Shown here: positions 61,336-64,000 of the stretch, piece by piece
Position numbering within the stretch: the stretch's first letter is position 1
Layout of the letters: every line of letters begins with the position of its first letter
Assembly (NCBI GenBank): GCA_965215475.1
Contig: OZ244061.1
Span: 3,472,001 to 3,536,000 of the forward strand
Direction of reading: 5' to 3'
Length of the DNA: 64,000 bases
DNA from: Bin80 sp965215475
GTDB lineage: Bacteria > Bacteroidota > Rhodothermia > Rhodothermales > Bin80
The notes under the pieces: model-generated
Told to the model about the DNA's origin: nothing
What the model saw: the letters and a program-made list of their open reading frames with translations, nothing else
Database searches by the model: none
Made by a program: the position numbers and the translations under genes

Positions 61336-64000
61336 TTAGCCAATAACATAGCTGATCCCAATTCCAAGAGTTCGGGATCTGGAATAAGAAATGTAGTCGT
61401 AGATCCGATTTTTGAATGTTTGAATTTGTCGGACATCTGCCTCTAGTAAGTTTTTAGCCGTAATTTTGAGTCGCAGATTCGCCGGCAAATCTTGTGTAAT
61501 CGTAACGTCTAGATCGCTCCGGGATTTCTCAAATACATCGGGGGTCGCCCCATCGGTAACGGATAAAAGTCGATCACCAAAAACCGTATAGTAGATTCCA
61601 ACGACAGTTCCTATCTTATGATTTTCGTAGCTACTACTCAGATTCAGAAGAAAGGGAGATTGCCCCTCAAGCGAGCGGGAGTTACTGGCGTTTGGGTCCG
61701 AGGCACGAATGATGATCATTTCGTCGTGGGGGATATCGACCTTAGAGCGTACCAAGGAAAAGTTTCCACCAATGGAGATGTCCTTCAGGATAGGAACGCT
61801 TGTCCAGTCATTGAGCCGTTTACGCGCTTCGAATTCGACCCCAAATACGCGTGCATGATCAACATTTTGGAATGACACGAAACGGCCTTCCCCAACGTTT
61901 CGGAGAACACGTTCAATCGGGTCTTGGAAGATTTTGTAAAATGCACTGATGGCCAAAATCTGGCCTGCGCGAGCAAACCTTTCCCATCGAAGATCATAGT
62001 TGGTAATTAGAGTTCGATTAAGTAATGGATTCCCTTCCTGGATATCTCCACCAACAAAATTAAAACTCTGAAAAGGAGCAAGTTCGCGATAGGTTGGCCG
62101 GGCAAGAGTTCTGGTTGCAGCTAGGCGAAGATTCATGTCTTCGGTGATTGCATACACGACATTAATGGACGGGAGCCAATCGGGAGCATTCAAAACCCCT
62201 CTTCGCACGGAATCCGGCAATGTTTGGTCATAGCTCTCGGTTACAATTTCTGTCGATTCTGATCGGACGCCACCAATAAGTTTTAGACTACGAGTGAGTG
62301 GTAGTTCGATCATTATATATCTCGCGATAATGTCACGATATGCGTCGTAGTTCGCACGATCGGGAGAGTTCTCTTGGAGATATAAGCCAGCATTGTACGC
62401 AATAATATCGCCAACCTGAAGTGTGTCCAATACACCAAAATTGATCTCCGAGAAATACTCTTCGGTCCTTCCCTCGAAATCTCTATAGTCAATCTCCCGA
62501 CCTTCATGGTATTCAAACCGGCGTTGGCGGAATTCTCGTTCGGAAAGATCGTAGCGTCCACCAAACTTCACACGTGCCCCCAAGCCAGACCATTGGCGAA
62601 AGGGGATCGTGATATCTACGACCAAACCACGACTATCTTCATTCAGGTTACGAAAGTAGCGCTGCGGAGGTGGGGCATTTCCACCCCCGAGAGAGTACGT
62701 TGTATCAATGCCTGTAGAACTTTCTCGAATATTTTGGGTCGAGGAAAAGAATCGCAAGTCAGGTTCATCTTGATAGTTATTCGCAATGGACGCTTTCCAT
62801 TCAACTTGAAAGGGTGCAAATGCATGCTCACCTCTTAACTGGAAACTATAAAGCCCACGCTCCTGATAGCCGAGTGCACGTGTAATAAATGTAGTCCCTG
62901 CGGTTTGATCCCGGAAGCCGCCTAACAGGATAGATCGACTTGTTCCATTTTGAGTTCGAAGGACGGTTGCAACTAACTCGTGATTGTCTTTGGGCTGAAA
63001 CGCAACCGTTCCAGATGCACCCCAATTCGCTTCATCACTCCCGCGGATATTTACAAATGAGGGGACCTCTCGGGGATCTACACGCGTAATGATGTCGAGA
63101 TCGGGGTTTGCTCCAAAATACGTTGTGCTGGATAGATTCTCAGTGGAGTTCACATCTCCACCGATAAGGCGCCACTGACTGAAGACTCCGTCATCATAAT
63201 AGCTGTAGCTTCTCCCATAAGAAAGACTTCCACTAGCTCCAAGTGGTCGACCAAACAATTTCATTCTTCCACCCACTGCAGCGGAAAAACTATGATTCAC
63301 GGGAGTAGATCGATAACTAGGTTCCATCACTCCATTGAAGGCTTGGGCAAAAGCATTGAGTGAATCTGCACGAGTTGCTCGGATTTCATTGGTCACGCCA
63401 TGGCGTAAATCACGAAGGTCAGCTTCGCGGGGTAATTCTTCTTTGGGCTCTTTATTTTCCAATACTTGTGGCAGTGAACGTGTACCATCATCATATCCAA
63501 GCCAATCCGTACTGCTTCCTGCATAAGAAAGAAAATGATCAATCCTGCTGGATTGATCATCATAGGTCATAGATGCATTCAATTGTAGCGTGAAAGATTC
63601 GGGGAAAGTCTTGGTCGCTACATCTACTAAGCCACCACTAAAATCACCAGGTTTATCTGGCGTAAATGTTTTTAGTGTGACGATATTATCCAAAAGAGCG
63701 GAAGGGAATAGATCAAGTTGGAAGGCTTTTCGATCCGGGTCTGCACTGGGAAGAGTGGATCCATTGAGCGTGGTATTGGTATAGCGATCACCTAATCCTC
63801 GTACATATACATAACGGCCATCTAGGACAGATGCCCCGGAAACTTTGGTCATTGCAGCCGCCGCATTGCCAGAGCCGGAACGGCTAATTGTTTCAGAGCC
63901 AATCGCATCGCTGACCGCTACAGATTTAGCACGTTCCCGGAGTAAACTCATCTCTGAACCTTCGAGAGTTTCCGCTGTAACGACGACTTCTCCGTATGAG
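61336..64000 (-). CDS. TonB-dependent outer-membrane receptor, 5' end outside window
   Basis: More than 885 residues of a TonB-dependent receptor are present; the frame continues to the right edge (codons reading EVVVTAETLEGSE before the ATG at 63951), so the gene starts outside. The plug domain contains SLLRERAKSVAVSDAIG, YVYVRGLGDRYTNTTLNG and GDFSGGLVDV. The barrel follows, with TonB_dep_Rec-type strands and a C-terminal aromatic-rich end (YSRSRTLGIGISYVIG). It imports an unknown ligand and is followed by the T9SS-sorted protein gene. Confidence 0.9.
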   Translation of the reverse strand, partial: SYGEVVVTAETLEGSEMSLLRERAKSVAVSDAIGSETISRSGSGNAAAAMTKVSGASVLDGRYVYVRGLGDRYTNTTLNGSTLPSADPDRKAFQLDLFPSALLDNIVTLKTFTPDKPGDFSGGLVDVATKTFPESFTLQLNASMTYDDQSSRIDHFLSYAGSSTDWLGYDDGTRSLPQVLENKEPKEELPREADLRDLRHGVTNEIRATRADSLNAFAQAFNGVMEPSYRSTPVNHSFSAAVGGRMKLFGRPLGASGSLSYGRSYSYYDDGVFSQWRLIGGDVNSTENLSSTTYFGANPDLDIITRVDPREVPSFVNIRGSDEANWGASGTVAFQPKDNHELVATVLRTQNGTSRSILLGGFRDQTAGTTFITRALGYQERGLYSFQLRGEHAFAPFQVEWKASIANNYQDEPDLRFFSSTQNIRESSTGIDTTYSLGGGNAPPPQRYFRNLNEDSRGLVVDITIPFRQWSGLGARVKFGGRYDLSEREFRQRRFEYHEGREIDYRDFEGRTEEYFSEINFGVLDTLQVGDIIAYNAGLYLQENSPDRANYDAYRDIIARYIMIELPLTRSLKLIGGVRSESTEIVTESYDQTLPDSVRRGVLNAPDWLPSINVVYAITEDMNLRLAATRTLARPTYRELAPFQSFNFVGGDIQEGNPLLNRTLITNYDLRWERFARAGQILAISAFYKIFQDPIERVLRNVGEGRFVSFQNVDHARVFGVEFEARKRLNDWTSVPILKDISIGGNFSLVRSKVDIPHDEMIIIRASDPNASNSRSLEGQSPFLLNLSSSYENHKIGTVVGIYYTVFGDRLLSVTDGATPDVFEKSRSDLDVTITQDLPANLRLKITAKNLLEADVRQIQTFKNRIYDYISYSRSRTLGIGISYVIG

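Overview
The window looks like a chromosome segment from a marine or host-associated member of the Bacteroidota/Rhodothermota line. The reasons are two proteins with type IX secretion (T9SS) C-terminal sorting domains, a TonB-dependent receptor, CarboxypepD_reg-type outer-membrane proteins, weak Shine-Dalgarno sequences, and a large set of Tat-exported sugar oxidoreductases with a DUF1080 hydrolase and a CxxCH heme-binding dehydrogenase-like protein. This assignment is inferred from gene content, not from a marker gene. Base composition is moderate throughout, with two visibly GC-richer islands: the transposase at 11.6-13.4 kb and the repeat-rich adhesin at about 52.9-56.5 kb.

Layout. 0-11.3 kb: housekeeping genes (sugar kinase fragment, FolB, Maf, ParA), a penicillin-acylase-like hydrolase, a DUF4143 ATPase, a frameshifted solitary TnpB element, an NSS transporter, a thioredoxin-like protein and a LuxE-type acyl-protein synthetase. 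11.3-15.7 kb: an accessory island with a complete IS1634-like element (terminal inverted repeats and a 6-bp target duplication) and a minus-strand trio of two DUF488 genes plus a dual-OB-like gene. That last gene is broken by a 47-bp perfect palindrome made only of the IS ends. 15.8-26.1 kb: LuxC-type acyl-CoA reductase, two small membrane proteins, an adenylate kinase family protein, a polyprenyl synthetase, a phosphoglucose/phosphomannose isomerase, a large gluzincin/beta-propeller/beta-barrel protein, a BamB-like lipoprotein and CvpA. 26.4-29.2 kb: MerR regulator, tRNA-Pro(GGG), a RodZ-like HTH protein, and a DUF1080-ROK operon.

29.9-51.4 kb is a carbohydrate-oxidation region: LamG protein, heme-binding dehydrogenase-like lipoprotein, an orphan gluconate 2-dehydrogenase subunit 3, four Gfo/Idh/MocA oxidoreductases, five sugar phosphate isomerase/epimerase or hydroxypyruvate-isomerase-like TIM barrels, ApbE, a SUMF1-fold protein, two paralogous outer-membrane regulatory-domain proteins, a Tat-exported aldo/keto reductase and a phosphoribosyltransferase. 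Most carry Tat or Sec signals, so much of this redox chemistry is predicted to occur in the periplasm; one Gfo plus one TIM-barrel gene lack signals and look cytoplasmic. A plausible reading is breakdown of glycosides or polyols through 3-keto sugars.

52.0-56.6 kb holds a large secreted fibronectin-III/Calx-beta/putative-Ig/T9SS protein. Its reading frame is broken at a run of nine C just after the signal peptide, and again at a GGG run. 56.7-64 kb: SDR, a YfiT/DinB-like protein, a Na/Pi cotransporter family protein, a T9SS-sorted protein and a TonB-dependent receptor that runs off the right edge.

The observations I rank highest are the C9 tract (possible phase variation), the 47-bp IS-end palindrome in the dual-OB-like gene beside the DUF488 pair, the separation of the luxE/luxC pair by that island, the exported sugar-redox cluster, and the perfect 24-bp inverted repeats around a frameshifted tnpB. 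No rRNA, CRISPR array or prophage was seen.
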